DNA of 64,000 bases, taken from the NCBI GenBank assembly GCA_037367355.1, contig CM074701.1, positions 1,364,001 through 1,428,000 on the forward strand, given 5' to 3'. The notes beneath the pieces are model-generated. The model was given only the letters and a program-made list of their open reading frames with translations, searched no databases and was not told where the DNA came from. Of the stretch, positions 42,977-54,733 are shown piece after piece; the first letter of the stretch is position 1, and every line of letters begins with the position of its first letter. The translations under genes and the position numbers were made by a program. The stretch is from Neoscytalidium dimidiatum. Taxonomy: Eukaryota > Ascomycota > Dothideomycetes > Botryosphaeriales > Botryosphaeriaceae.

Positions 42977-44964
42977 CTTTAACTACCTTATTATAGGCAC
43001 CGGAGGTAACCCTACCCTAAAAACTACTAACTATAATATCCTAGACCGAAATTAAGAATAACCTTCTAACGAAAGAGAATTAGCTTTAGTTAATCCGTCC
43101 CTTAATCCCTAGAAACCTAGCCCTTAATATAAGACTACTTATTTCGGAGGCCTATTCCTCGGGTATAGCCTCCTTAAGTCGAGTAATTAACGGACCTAGA
43201 GTACTAAAGGACGCTAGCGACGACTATAGTTAAGTTCTTCTAGAGTACTTTATTCGAGAATAAGCCTTTACCGTTAACCGTACTATACGGTCTTCTACTC
43301 TAGCTATCCCCGTAATACTAGAACCGATCCGATACGATACTAAGCTAAAGATTAAGACCCCTAATATCTACGATAGAAATCGGCGTAAGCTTAACGATTT
43401 CCTAGCCTAGTTAGAGAACTACTTCGAGTTCTATAAAATATTATTTAAGGACGATAAGGAAAGAATCCGCTTTATAGGAACCTACCTCCGAGGTAACGTA
43501 GCACGATAGTTCGAATCCTATCGAAAGGACTTCCGCTCGGCTATCCTATATACGGAAACTAGCAGCCTATTCGCTAATTATAATCGCTTCGCTAACGTAA
43601 TTAGATAAGCCTTTAGTAGTAAAAACGAGAAGTAGAAGGCCGCCCTTCGAATTTAGAACCTCCGATAAACTCGATTAGTCTCGGAATACGTTACGGAATT
43701 TCGTATACTCGCCTTATACCTTAATTAGAACGACTAATCCCTTAAATACATCTTTTATAAAGGGCTAAAGTATAATATAAAGGCCGAATTCGCCCGTACT
43801 AGATTGCCTAGGGACCTTAGCGAGACTATTAATACGGCTATCCGAGTCGACTAATAACTATTTAACTTTAGATAAGAAATAGGCTAAACCCGATATTCGG
43901 CTAACACCTCGTAACCCTAAAATAATATATCCCTAGGAGATCCTATAGACTTAGATACTAACTAACGACGAAATCCTCGGCTAGTACTAGAGGAAGAATA
44001 GCGACGATACGAAAAGAGTCTTTACTTTTACTATAGAAAGCACGGATATATTAGTAGAAACTACCTAGATAAACGAACTAGTAACTAGCGGACTAACGAT
44101 AAGAAAAATATCTCGGCTACTAAAGGACGGCCTAAGATCTCTAACTACGATACTCTCTACTAGTCTACTTATAGTATTAAGGCCTATCCTATTTACTAGG
44201 AAGCTAAGAATATTAGCGGGTACTATTTAAAAAACTAGAAACGCCTACTAAACTAGGGCTATAGTAGGCGAGGCTTCTATCTTATAGAACTATAGTAGTA
44301 TCGACCGGAAAAACTATAGGATACCTACTAGAAAGCGAGGGGGATTCCGTAGAATATAGAAACCACTAGGTTATCGTAATAAAAATTAATAGACATGGCG
44401 CTTACCATATCGACTCATTCTAAGGGAATTATATCTTAAACCGATTAGTAGAAAAAGCCAACCTTAAACCTAGAAAGGATAACTATATTAGTTAAGAACA
44501 TTAATAGATCTAGCTCCTTTAGGATAGAAAGGTAATTATCGAAACCAAAAATTAACCCTCGAATATAAAAGTATAGAGAGCATTATCTCTGCTACAGACG
44601 TTACTAAGATCTCTAAGTACGATATTAACTTGTATCTCTTAGTAGAAAGAAGTAGAAAATTATGTGATTAGAATAATAGAGGAATTACGCTAAGTCTAAA
44701 GAAACGAAACTAAGAACTAGAATAGAAAACTCCTAAATCTTATGTAGAACCGATTACCTACGTAAAAACAATTTCAGAAAACGGCATTTAGAAAGAACCC
44801 GAAAGAAGGGATAGATAATCGAAATAATATAGTATCGCCCTACCACTATAAATAAAGAAAGAACCTAATAGATTAGTACTACTAGACGAGAAAAACCAGA
44901 CTACCTAATACTCGTAGGGGGAGACGACCCTACTAGAATATACGAATAATACCTTAATAGCGTT

Positions 44965-45349
44965 TGTTACGGCACAGTCGCCCAGAAAGGCGGATAACGA
45001 AACCCTACGACTACTCACCGCCCACGTGACCAACTCGGGGCCTAACTCGGCAGAATACCTACCGACACTGATGCACCAGACCACCGCACACTCGCTCAGC
45101 AAAGCTCGGACCACCGATCAGTACTGATCAGTGGGTTAACATTACAGATCACTACTGATCGTACCGATCACTCCATGTATATAGACCACACTCATTTATC
45201 GTAGTTAGGACCCTCGTGGTCAACTTGTCAATTGATTCCTACCCTACTATTGTACGAACCTCCCCTGCCTACCACTGTATTGGCCCCTAGAAAGCCCAAG
45301 CTGCCTGACGACGCGCCTCGACTCCCCCAGAAAGAGTCCCGGCGTAACA
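44965..45349 (+). repeat. Gypsy-2 5' LTR (385 bases)
   Basis: It has terminal inverted repeat TGTTACG/CGTAACA. A cluster of GATC words lies at 45115-45170, including the perfect palindrome GATCAGTACTGATC, directly before a TATA-like TGTATATAG at about 45176-45184. GTGGTCAA at 45216-45223 is complementary to TTGACCAC at 45352-45359 just outside the LTR. By eye I find no difference from the 3' LTR. Confidence 0.95.
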
Positions 45350-45351
45350 CT

Positions 45352-45359
45352 TTGACCAC
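45352..45359 (+). promoter_or_regulatory. Putative self-primer binding site of Gypsy-2
   Basis: TTGACCAC, two bases after the 5' LTR, is the exact reverse complement of GTGGTCAA at 45216-45223, about 35 bases after the TATA-like box, near where the transcript should start. In Tf1-type elements the 5' end of the mRNA folds back and primes reverse transcription at this position. The same pairing exists in Gypsy-1 and Gypsy-3. Confidence 0.5.
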
Positions 45360-45402
45360 CTTTCTAGGCACCGGAGTAACCCCACCCTGAAAACTACTAA
45401 CC

Positions 45403-46597
45403 ATGACATCCTGGACCGAAATCAGGAACAACCTTCCGACGGAGGAGGAACAGCTTCAGTCAATCCGTCCCTTGATCCCTGGAAACCCAGCTCTTAACAT
45501 GAGGCTGCTCATTTCGGAAGCATATTCCTCGGGCATAGCCTCCTTGAGTCGAGCAATCAACGGACCCAGAGTACCAGAGAACGCCAGTGAGGACTGCGGC
45601 CAAGTCCTTCTGGAGTACTTCATTCGAGGACAAGCCTTTACTGTCAACCGTACTATGCGGCCCTCCACCCCAGCCACCCCGCGACATCAGAATCGACCCC
45701 CACAACACCAAACTAAAGATCAAGACCCCGACACCTACGATGGGGATCGGCGTAAGCTCAACGACTTCCTGGCCCAACTAGAAATTACTTCGAATTCTAC
45801 AAAGCATCATTCAAGGACGATGAGGAAAGGGTCCGCTTTGCAGGAACCTACCTCCGAGGTAACGCAGCACGGTGGTTCGAACCCTATCGAAAGGATTTCC
45901 GCTCGGCCATCCCGTACGGAAACCAGTAGCCTGTTCGCCAACTACAATCGCTTCGCCGACGCAATCAGACAAGCCTTTGGTAGCAAGAACGAGGAGCAGG
46001 AGGCCGCCCTTCGAATTCAGGACCTCCGACAAACCCGATCAGTCTCGGAATATGTCACGGAATTCCGCATGCTCGCCTCCTACCTCAATTGGAACGACCA
46101 ATCCCTCAAATACATCTTCTACAAGGGCCTAAAGCACAATGTGAAGGCCGAATTCGCCCGCACCGGATTACCCAAGGACCTTAGCGAGACCATCGACACG
46201 GCCATCCGAGTCGACCAACAACTGTTCAATTTCAGACAGAGACAGGCCAAACCCGATACTCGGCCAACACCGCGCAACCTCGAAACAACCTACCCCGGGG
46301 ACCATGGACTTAGATGCCAACCAACGACGAAACCCTCGGCTGGCGCCGGAGGAAGAACAGCGACGGCGTGAAAAGGGTCTTTGCTTCCACTGTGGAAAGC
46401 ACGGACATATCAGCAGAAACTGCCCAGACAAACGAACCAGCAACCAGCGAACCAACGACAAGAAAACCACCTCGGCTACTGAAGGACGACCGGAGACCCC
46501 CAACCATGACACCATCCACTGGTCCACTTGTAGCATCGAAGCCTGCCCCATTCACCAGGAAGCTAAGAACATCAGCGGGTACCACCCAAAAAACTAG
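45403..46597 (+). pseudogene. Gypsy-2 gag, frame-shifted
   Basis: It starts with ATG at 45403 (MTSWTEIRNNLPTEEEQLQS). The retrotransposon gag core is clear (LRQTRSVSEYVTEFRMLASY, LSETIDTAIRVDQQLF), followed by a zinc knuckle CFHCGKHGHISRNC at 46382-46423. Three breaks are inferred against Gypsy-3: one base lost from an A run near 45783, two bases lost near 45908 (which restores the frame), and two bases lost near 46303 before MDLDAN. The frame ends with TAG at 46595-46597, also present in Gypsy-3, so gag may end here naturally. The protein would form virus-like particles and bind RNA. The mature product cannot be made from this sequence as written. Confidence 0.85.
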
Positions 46598-46689
46598 AAA
46601 CGCCTACTGAACTGGGGCTACAGCAGGCGAGGCCCCTGCCCCACAGGACCATAGCAGCATCGACCGGAAAAACCACAGGACACCCACCA

Positions 46690-49600
46690 GAAAGCAAAGG
46701 AGACTCCGCAGAATACGGGAACCACTGGGTTGTCGTGACAAAAATCAATGGACGCCGAGCGCTCACCCTCATCGACTCCGCATCACAGGAACTACGTCTC
46801 AAACCGATTTGCAGAAAAAGCCAACCTAAAACCCAGAGAAAAGGACCAACCATATCAGCTGAGAACTGTTGATGGATCCCCCAGCTCCTTTGGAGATGGA
46901 AAGGTAATCATCGAAACCCCGAAACTGACCCTCGAATACAAAAACCACAGGGAACGTATCTGTCTAGACGTTACCAAGATCCCCAAGTATGATGTCATTC
47001 TCGGCATCCCTTGGCAGAAGAAATGGAAAATACAATACGATTGGGACAATGGAGGAATTACCCTCAAGTCCAGAGAACGAAACCAAGAACCAGAATGGAA
47101 ACCACGCACCATAGCCGAACCGATTACCCACGTAAGCCTAATTTCGAAAGCTGCGCTGGAAAGGACCCGAAAGAAGGGGCAAGCAATTGGAATGATGTGG
47201 TATCGCCCCACCACTACAAACAAAGAAAGAACCCGACAGATTAGTGCCACCAGACGAGAAAAACCAGACTACCCGACACCCGTGGGAGATGACCCCACCA
47301 GGATACACGAACAGTACCTTGATGGCGTTCCTAAGGAATACCACCGGTTCAAGGAAATTTTCAGAGAAAAGATCGAAGACGCACTACCGGAACACAGACC
47401 ATGGGACCACGAGATCAACTTGAAACCAGGCACTGAACCCCGATTTGGACCCCTATATCCAATGTCGGAAAGGAGTTACAAGCAATGAGGAACACTTGGA
47501 CTTACTACTGAAGAAGGGATACATCCGACCCTCTCAATCCTCAGCAGGATTCCCCGTCCTCTTCGTACCAAAGCCCGGAGGCAAGTTACGCCTCTGTGTG
47601 GATTACCGATCCCTGAACGACATTACCATCAAAGACCGCTACCCTCTACCCCGCATCGATGAACTAAGGGATCGCCTCTCCGGGGCACGATTCTTCACCA
47701 AGTTAGACCTGCGGGATGGGTACCACCTTATCCGAATCAAGGAAGGACATGAATGGAAAACCGCATTCAGAACTCGATACGGTTTGTACGAGTACTTGGT
47801 AATGCCTTTCGGACTTACCAACGCCCTGCCACATTCCAAGCCCTTGTCAACCACGTCCTACGAGAATATCTGGACCGATTCTGCACAGCCTACCTCGACG
47901 ACATCCTGATCTACTCAGAAACCCTTGAAGAACACAAGGAACATGTATCCAAAGTCCTCCAGAAACTACTCGAATACAACCTCTCCGTCAAACCAGAAAA
48001 ATGTACCTTCCATGCCCAAAGGGTAGAATTCCTAGGCTTTATCATCGAACCAGGAAAAATAGTCATGGACCCAAAAAAGGTGGAAGACATCCTGAAGTGG
48101 CCAGAACCAAGGAACGTCAAAGAAGTACAAGCCTTTTTAGGGTTTGCCAACTTCTACCGACGATTCATCAAACGATACTCGCATGTAGCCGAACCCTAAT
48201 CCGACTCACCCGAAAAATACCCTTTCACCTGGGAAGCACCCCAACAAGAGGCGTTTGATCAACTCAAAGGGCCTTCGTAGAAGCGCCGGTACTCCTCATG
48301 TTCGATCCTGACAAGCCACTCTACCTCGAAACTGACGCATCCGACTATGCCATTGGCGCTACCCTCAGCCAGCCAGACGACGAGGGAAGATTACACCCTA
48401 TCGCGTATTACTCTCGCAAAATGTCACCCGCCGAGCTCAATTACGAGATACACGACAAAGAACTGCTTGCGATCGTCACAGCGTTCAAGGAATGGCGACA
48501 CTACCTTGGGGAGCTAACTACGAAATCACGGTATACTCGGATCACAAGAACCTGGGATACTTCACAACCACCAAGGTGTTAAACAGAAGACAAGTACGAT
48601 GGGCAGAACAACTCGCCCCTTCTACTTCAAGATCCACTACCGCAAGGGAAGTGAAAACGGCAAGGCCGACGCACTTAGCCGCAGAGCCGACCACGTGGAA
48701 GGAAAGCCAGAACTATCACCAGCAGTACTACGACAAAATGACGACGGCACGTTAGGCCCCAACCGCCCCGAATCATTGAAGAATCCGACGCACCCTGGGA
48801 AGAACGAATACTGGCACCCATCATAAGGCTAGGGAGCCCCATCGACGACGACGAACCTCCACGAAACCCAACACCAGAGCAGGAGCCGGAGGACGAAGAG
48901 GAACCGCAGGACGAGGAACCCATACCAACACTTGAAGAAACCACGGAAGAGGCAGTAAACGAGGAAGAAGATGACACCGCCACTTGGGAACAAATCATCC
49001 AAGGAAAATATAACAATGATCCGCTATCCCAAGAACTGCTTCAACGAATAGGCACCCCGAACATGACGACCCCGACCTAGTCCAAGACCATAGAGGCAAC
49101 ATACTATTCCGCGGAAAAATCTACGTACCCACACCTCTGCGCAAACGGCTGACAAAGGAATACGAGTCCGCAGTTCACGGACACCCAGGAATGACAAGAA
49201 CCTTGGAACGGCTTGCAGAACTTCTACTTTCCCGAATGAGGAAAGTAGTAGAAAGAATCATCCAGGAATGTGACGAATGCGCAAAAACAAGGTGGCACGA
49301 CATGCACCATACGGACAACTACAGCTCATCACAACACCAACCAAACCCTGGGAATCGGTCACAATGGATTTTATCACCGACCTGCCAAATTCAGTAGACC
49401 CTGTGACTAAAGCACGACACAACGCCATCCTGGTCATTGTCGACCGCCTGACAAAATGGGCATACTTCATCCCTTGTAACAAAAAATCGGAGCAGAAGGC
49501 TGCGCCTACCTCTTCCTCAGATATGTCTTCGCCCACCACGGGATGCCCAAGGAACTAATCACGGACCGAGACCCACGATTCAGAGCTAAGTTCTGGCAAA

Positions 49601-50472
49601 CCTTGGTCCACAAGTTAGGAACTAAACACAAGATGTCAACAACGGCACACCCGCAAACCGATGGACAAACGGAACGAACCAACCAAACGCTAGAACAGTA
49701 CCTAAGATTCTACCTGAATTACAGGCAAAACAACTGGGTCGAACTCCTACCATTAGCCCAATACGCGTACAACAGCACATCAACGGAAGCCACACAAACC
49801 ACGCCCTTCTACGCCAACTACGGATTCGACCCTACTGCCTTCGGAGAACCCCAGATCTGCGAAGTACTCGCCCAAAAGCTATGCTCAGAGCAGACCAGCT
49901 ACGTGAACTACACCAGGAACTGGCGAGACATCAAATTCACCGCATACCGAATGGCCATGTACCATGACAGACGGCGCCAGGCGTCGCCGCCCTGAAGGAG
50001 GGGATAAAGTCTGGCTCCTCAGAAAAAACATCAAAACAACACGATCGAACGACAAATTGGACCACAAGAAAATCGGACCCTACCAAATTGAGAAAAAACT
50101 TTCACCTGTTTCCTTTAAACTCAGATTGCCAGAACAAGTGGGTATACACCCAGTTTTCCACATCTCTTTACTTGAACCCGCACACAGCAACGCCGAACCT
50201 GACCCAGAACTTGAAATACACCCCGATGACGCCGACAAAGAATGGGACGTAGAGAAAATCTTGGATGGAGACTGGATCGACGGTCAATTTAAGTACCTCA
50301 TCAAATGGGAAGGAGCGGATTCCGCCGGGAACCCGTGGAACCCTCATGGGAACCAATCTCTTACCTTAACTGCGAGGAACTCATCCATGAATACCACCGA
50401 CGAAACCCTGACCGCCCAAACCCAGAGCATCCTCCCGACGCAAACCCGGGAGGAGGCGTCAAGGACACCTGA
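46690..50472 (+). pseudogene. Gypsy-2 pol (protease-RT-RNase H-integrase-chromodomain), frame-shifted
   Basis: Domains in order: aspartic protease with LTLIDSAS near 46765-46790; reverse transcriptase with [12 protein letters not shown] near 47590 and YLDD at 47891-47902; RNase H with [15 protein letters not shown] near 48330; integrase with a C-x2-C near 49275, MDFITDLP near 49365, ITDRDPRF near 49560 and the catalytic region QTDGQTERTNQTLEQYL near 49655; and a chromodomain EWDVEKILDGDWIDGQFKYL near 50245-50300. Pol ends near 50472. Breaks relative to Gypsy-3 or to the expected frame lie near 46786, 47827, 48198, 48222, 48268, 48512 and 48612, with more between 48770 and 50340. Nearly all are single-base losses in C, G or A runs. 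Confidence 0.88.
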
Positions 50473-51008
50473 AACTGGTCCACCGGTGCCTCTCGAGGAA
50501 CCAGCCCGTCGGAACCCGCCACGTCACCACCGCCTGAACCAGATAACAAGGACCCTGAGCCGCCCGCGCCTCCTGCGCCTCCTCAGCCTCAATGGCCGCC
50601 AACTCCCGCTCAAACAACTCCTGACTCCGGGAATCCAGGAAGGAAAGTGTCCGCAGGCGGATCACCTTGGACCGAGAAGTGGCGGTACGACGAACCAAAC
50701 GTTGAGCCTCCTCTTGCAACCGCTGAATCTCGGCCTCATCCCTTTCGATCTCGCGCTGGGTCTGCTCAATCTGAGCCCGCACCCGGTCCCGTTGTTGATC
50801 CACGACGAAACTCAATAGGGGAAGCCATGTCAGAAGGAAAGGAACAAAGGTGGCCTCGCTTGGCACACTCGTAACACCTCTTGGAATCCGGCGACACAAG
50901 ACAACGAAGACGAGGTCTCTCCACACAAAAGGAACAACGTCTGGGAGCGTCAGTACCGTTACGAAGGATACGGGCGAGAAGCGCGCGTCGACGAGCGGAA
51001 CTGGACAT
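50460..51008 (-). CDS. Gypsy-2 antisense ORF: Cys-rich head, helical charged tail
   Basis: It starts with ATG at 51008 on the minus strand (MSSSARRRALLARILRNG). Residues 25-53 hold six cysteines: CSFCVERPRLRC, then CYECAKRGHLC. The layout, C-x2-C ... C ... C-x2-C-x6-C, resembles a small metal-binding domain. Around residue 62 (near 50820) the frame shifts, and the next frame continues into a charged helical stretch, QRDRVRAQIEQTQREIERDE and IQRLQEEAQRLVRR, likely a coiled coil. The end is uncertain, about 50460-50550, convergent with the end of pol. Because Gypsy-1 and Gypsy-3 have equivalents, I take it as a real element gene. Its function is unknown; a nucleic-acid-binding or regulatory protein is a guess. 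The frame shift may be a sequence error like the others in this element. Confidence 0.65.
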
Positions 51009-51065
51009 GACGGCAGAGAAATAATCTCAAGGGAACTAAGGAGGGAGCTCAACTACCTTTATACT

Positions 51066-51086
51066 CGACCTTCGGGCCGAAGGTTG
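51066..51086. other. Inverted repeat before the polypurine tract (Gypsy-2)
   Basis: The arms ACCTTCGG and CCGAAGGT (51068-51084) surround a single G, extended outward by one G-T and one C-G pair. It lies just before the purine run GAGGGGGGATAG (51091-51102) and the 3' LTR, in the same place as in Gypsy-1 and Gypsy-3. Confidence 0.8.
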
Positions 51087-51102
51087 CCTAGAGGGGGGAT
51101 AG

Positions 51103-51487
51103 TGTTACGGCACAGTCGCCCAGAAAGGCGGATAACGAAACCCTACGACTACTCACCGCCCACGTGACCAACTCGGGGCCTAACTCGGCAGAATACCTAC
51201 CGACACTGATGCACCAGACCACCGCACACTCGCTCAGCAAAGCTCGGACCACCGATCAGTACTGATCAGTGGGTTAACATTACAGATCACTACTGATCGT
51301 ACCGATCACTCCATGTATATAGACCACACTCATTTATCGTAGTTAGGACCCTCGTGGTCAACTTGTCAATTGATTCCTACCCTACTATTGTACGAACCTC
51401 CCCTGCCTACCACTGTATTGGCCCCTAGAAAGCCCAAGCTGCCTGACGACGCGCCTCGACTCCCCCAGAAAGAGTCCCGGCGTAACA
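51103..51487 (+). repeat. Gypsy-2 3' LTR (385 bases)
   Basis: It appears identical to the 5' LTR at 44965-45349 and is followed by the GCGTT duplication and the resumed Gypsy-3 pol sequence (CCTAAGGAATACTACC). Identical LTRs indicate a recent insertion, with the caveat that LTR copies can be merged during assembly. Confidence 0.95.
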
Positions 51488-54400
51488 GCGTTCCTAAGGA
51501 ATACTACCGGTTTAAGGAGATTTTTAGAGAAAAGATTAAAGACGTACTACCAGAATATAGACTATAGAACCACGAGATTAACTTAAAACTAGGCACCGAA
51601 CCCCGATTTAGACCCTTATATCTAATATCGGAAAAGAAGTTATAAGTAATAAGGGAACACTTAGACTTATTACTAAAGAAAGAATATATCCGACCCTCTT
51701 AATCTTTAGTAGGATTCCCCGTTCTCTTCGTACCGAAGCCTAGAGGTAAGTTACGCCTCTATATAGATTATAGATCCCTAAACGATATAACTATTAAAGA
51801 CCGCTACCCTCTACCCCGTATTAACGAACTAAGGGATCGCCTCTCCGGAGTACGATTCTTTACTAAGTTAGACCTGCGGGATAGGTACTACCTTATCTAA
51901 ATTAAGGAAGGATATAAATAGAAAACCGTATTTAGAACTCGATACGGTTTATACGAGTACTTAGTAATACCTTTTAGACTTACTAACGCCCCTACTATAT
52001 TCTAAGCCCTCGTTAACTACGTCCTATAAGAATATCTAGACCGATTCTATATAGCCTATCTCGACGATATCCTAATATACTTAGAAACTCTTAAAGAATA
52101 TAAGAAATATATATCTAAAGTCCTCTAGAAACTACTCGAATATAACCTCTCTATTAAACTAGAAAAATATACCTTCTATACCTAAAGAGTAGAATTCCTA
52201 GACTTTATTATTAAACTAGGAAAAGTAGTTATAGACTTAAAAAAGGTAGAAGATATTCTAAAGTAGCTAGAACTAAGGAACGTTAAGAAAGTATAAGCCT
52301 TTTTAGGGTTTACTAACTTCTACCGACGATTTATTAAACGATACTTATACGTAGCCGAACTCCTAATCCGACTTATCCGAAAGGATACCCCTTTTACCTA
52401 GAAAGCACCCTAATAAGAGGCGTTTAATTAACTTAAAAGGGCCTTCGTAGAAGCGTCGGTACTCCTTATATTCGATTCTAATAAGCTACTCTACCTCGAA
52501 ACTAACGTATCCGACTATACTATTAGCGCTACCCTTAGCTAGCTAGACGACGAGGAAAGATTATACCCTATTACGTATTACTCTTATAAAATATTACCCG
52601 CCGAGCTTAATTATAAGATATACGATAAAGAACTACTTACGATCGTTATAGCGTTTAAAGAATAGCGACACTATCTTAAGGGGGCTAACTATAAAATTAC
52701 GGTATATTCGGATTATAAAAACCTAGAATACTTTATAACTACTAAGATACTAAATAGAAGATAAGTACGATAGATAGAATAACTAGTTCCCTTCTACTTT
52801 AAGATCTACTACCGTAAGGGAGAAGAAAACGGTAAGGCCGACGCGCTTAGCCGTAGAATCGACTATATAGAAGGAAAACCGAAACTATTACTAGCGGTAC
52901 TACGACGAAACGATAACGGCACGTTAGGCCCTAACCGCCCCTAAATTATTAAGGGATACGACCTATCCTAGGAGGAACGGATACTAGTACCTATTATAAG
53001 ACTAGGAAACCCTAGCGATAACGACGAGCCTCTAAGAGGCCTAACACCCAAATAGAAACCCGAGGATAAAGAAGAACTATAGAATAAGAAACCTATACTA
53101 ATATCTAAAGAAACTACGAAGGAAGTAGTAAACGAAGAAGAAGATAATATCGCTACTTAGAAATAAATTATCTAAGGAAAATATAATAACGATCCGCTAT
53201 TCTAAGAACTACTTTAACGAATAGACACTCTAGAGTATAACGACCCCGACCTAGTCTAAAATTATAGAGGTAATATACTATTCCGCGGAAAAATCTATAT
53301 ACCTATACCTCTACGTAAACGGCTAATAAAGAAATACTATAAATCCGTAGTCTACGAATATCCGAGAATAATAAGAACCTTAGAACGGCTTATAAGATAC
53401 TTCTACTTTTCTCAAATAAGAAAAATAGTAGAGAAAGTTATCTAGGAATATAACGAATACGTAAAGAATAAGATAGCGCGATACGTACTATACGGACAAC
53501 TATAGCTTATTATAATACTAACTAAACCCTAGAAATCGGTTATAATAGACTTTATTACCGATCTACTAGTCTTAGTAGACCCCGTAACTAAAGTATAATA
53601 TAACGCTATCCTAGTTATTATCGACCGTCTAATAAAATAGGTATACTTCATCCCTTATAATAAGAAAATCGGAGCGGAGGGCTACGCCTATCTCTTTCTT
53701 AGATATATCTTCGCCTACTACGGGATGCCTAAAGAACTAATTACGGACCGAGACCTACGATTTAGAGCTAAGTTCTAGTAAACCTTAGTCTATAAGTTAG
53801 GAACTAAATATAAGATATTAATAACGGTATACTCGTAAACCGATAGATAAATAGAACGAACTAACTAGACGCTAGAATAGTACCTAAGATTCTACCTAAA
53901 TTATAGGTAAAATAACTAGGTTAAACTCCTACTATTAGCCTAATACGCGTATAATAGTATATTAATAGAAGCTATATAAACTACGCCCTTCTACGCTAAC
54001 TATAGATTCGACTCTACCGCCTTTAGAGAACCCTAGATCTACGAAGTACTCGCCTAAAAAGCTATACTTAGGGTAGACTAGCTACGCGAACTATACTAGG
54101 AACTAGCCCGAGATATTAAATTTACCGTATACCGAATAGCTATATACTATAATAGACGGCGCTAGGCGTCGCCGCCCCTAAAGAAGGGGGATAAAGTCTA
54201 GCTTCTTAGAAAAAACATCTAAATAATACGACTAAACGATAAATTAGACTATAAGAAAATCGGACCCTACTAAATTAAGAAAAAACTTTTATCTATTTCC
54301 TTTAAACTTAAATTGCCGGAATAAGTAGGAATATACCTAGTTTTCTATATCTCGTTACTTAAACCCGCGTATAGTAACGCCGAATCTAACCTAGAACTTA

Positions 54401-54733
54401 AAATATACCCCGATAACGTAGATAAAGAATAGGACGTAGAGAAAATCCTAGATAGAGACTAGATTAACGGTTAATTTAAGTACTTTATTAAATAGGAAGA
54501 AGTAGATCCCGCTAAGAACCCGTAGGAACCCTTATAGAAACTAATCTCTTATCTTAACTACGAGGAACTTATCTAGGAATACTACCGACGAAACCCTAAC
54601 CGCCTAAACCTAGAGTATCCTCCTACGATATAAATCCGATAGGCGGGGTTAAGGCTACCCGATAACGATCGAGAGACTTCTTAGGTACGCTACTATACTC
54701 GAGTACGCGCCTACCGCCCGGAGACCTAGTAGA

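Larger units (their letters stand above)
44965..51487 (+). mobile_element. Gypsy-2: young, un-RIPped chromodomain-type LTR retrotransposon
   Basis: A 6523-base element with two 385-base LTRs that look identical (44965-45349 and 51103-51487), starting TGTTACG and ending CGTAACA. It is flanked by the 5-base duplication GCGTT (44960-44964 and 51488-51492) within the pol region of Gypsy-3. Order: gag with CCHC knuckle, protease, reverse transcriptase, RNase H, integrase, chromodomain, antisense ORF, hairpin, purine tract. CpA and TpG are abundant, so RIP has not touched it. The coding frames are nonetheless broken at about ten places by small deletions, mostly one base in a homopolymer, when compared with Gypsy-3. 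Either it is freshly decayed or the assembled sequence has errors here. Confidence 0.95.

Noticed and set aside
43000..44960. Gypsy-3 left part as a separate solo element
   Set aside because: Its sequence continues exactly at 51488 after Gypsy-2 once the GCGTT duplication is removed, so it is one interrupted element.
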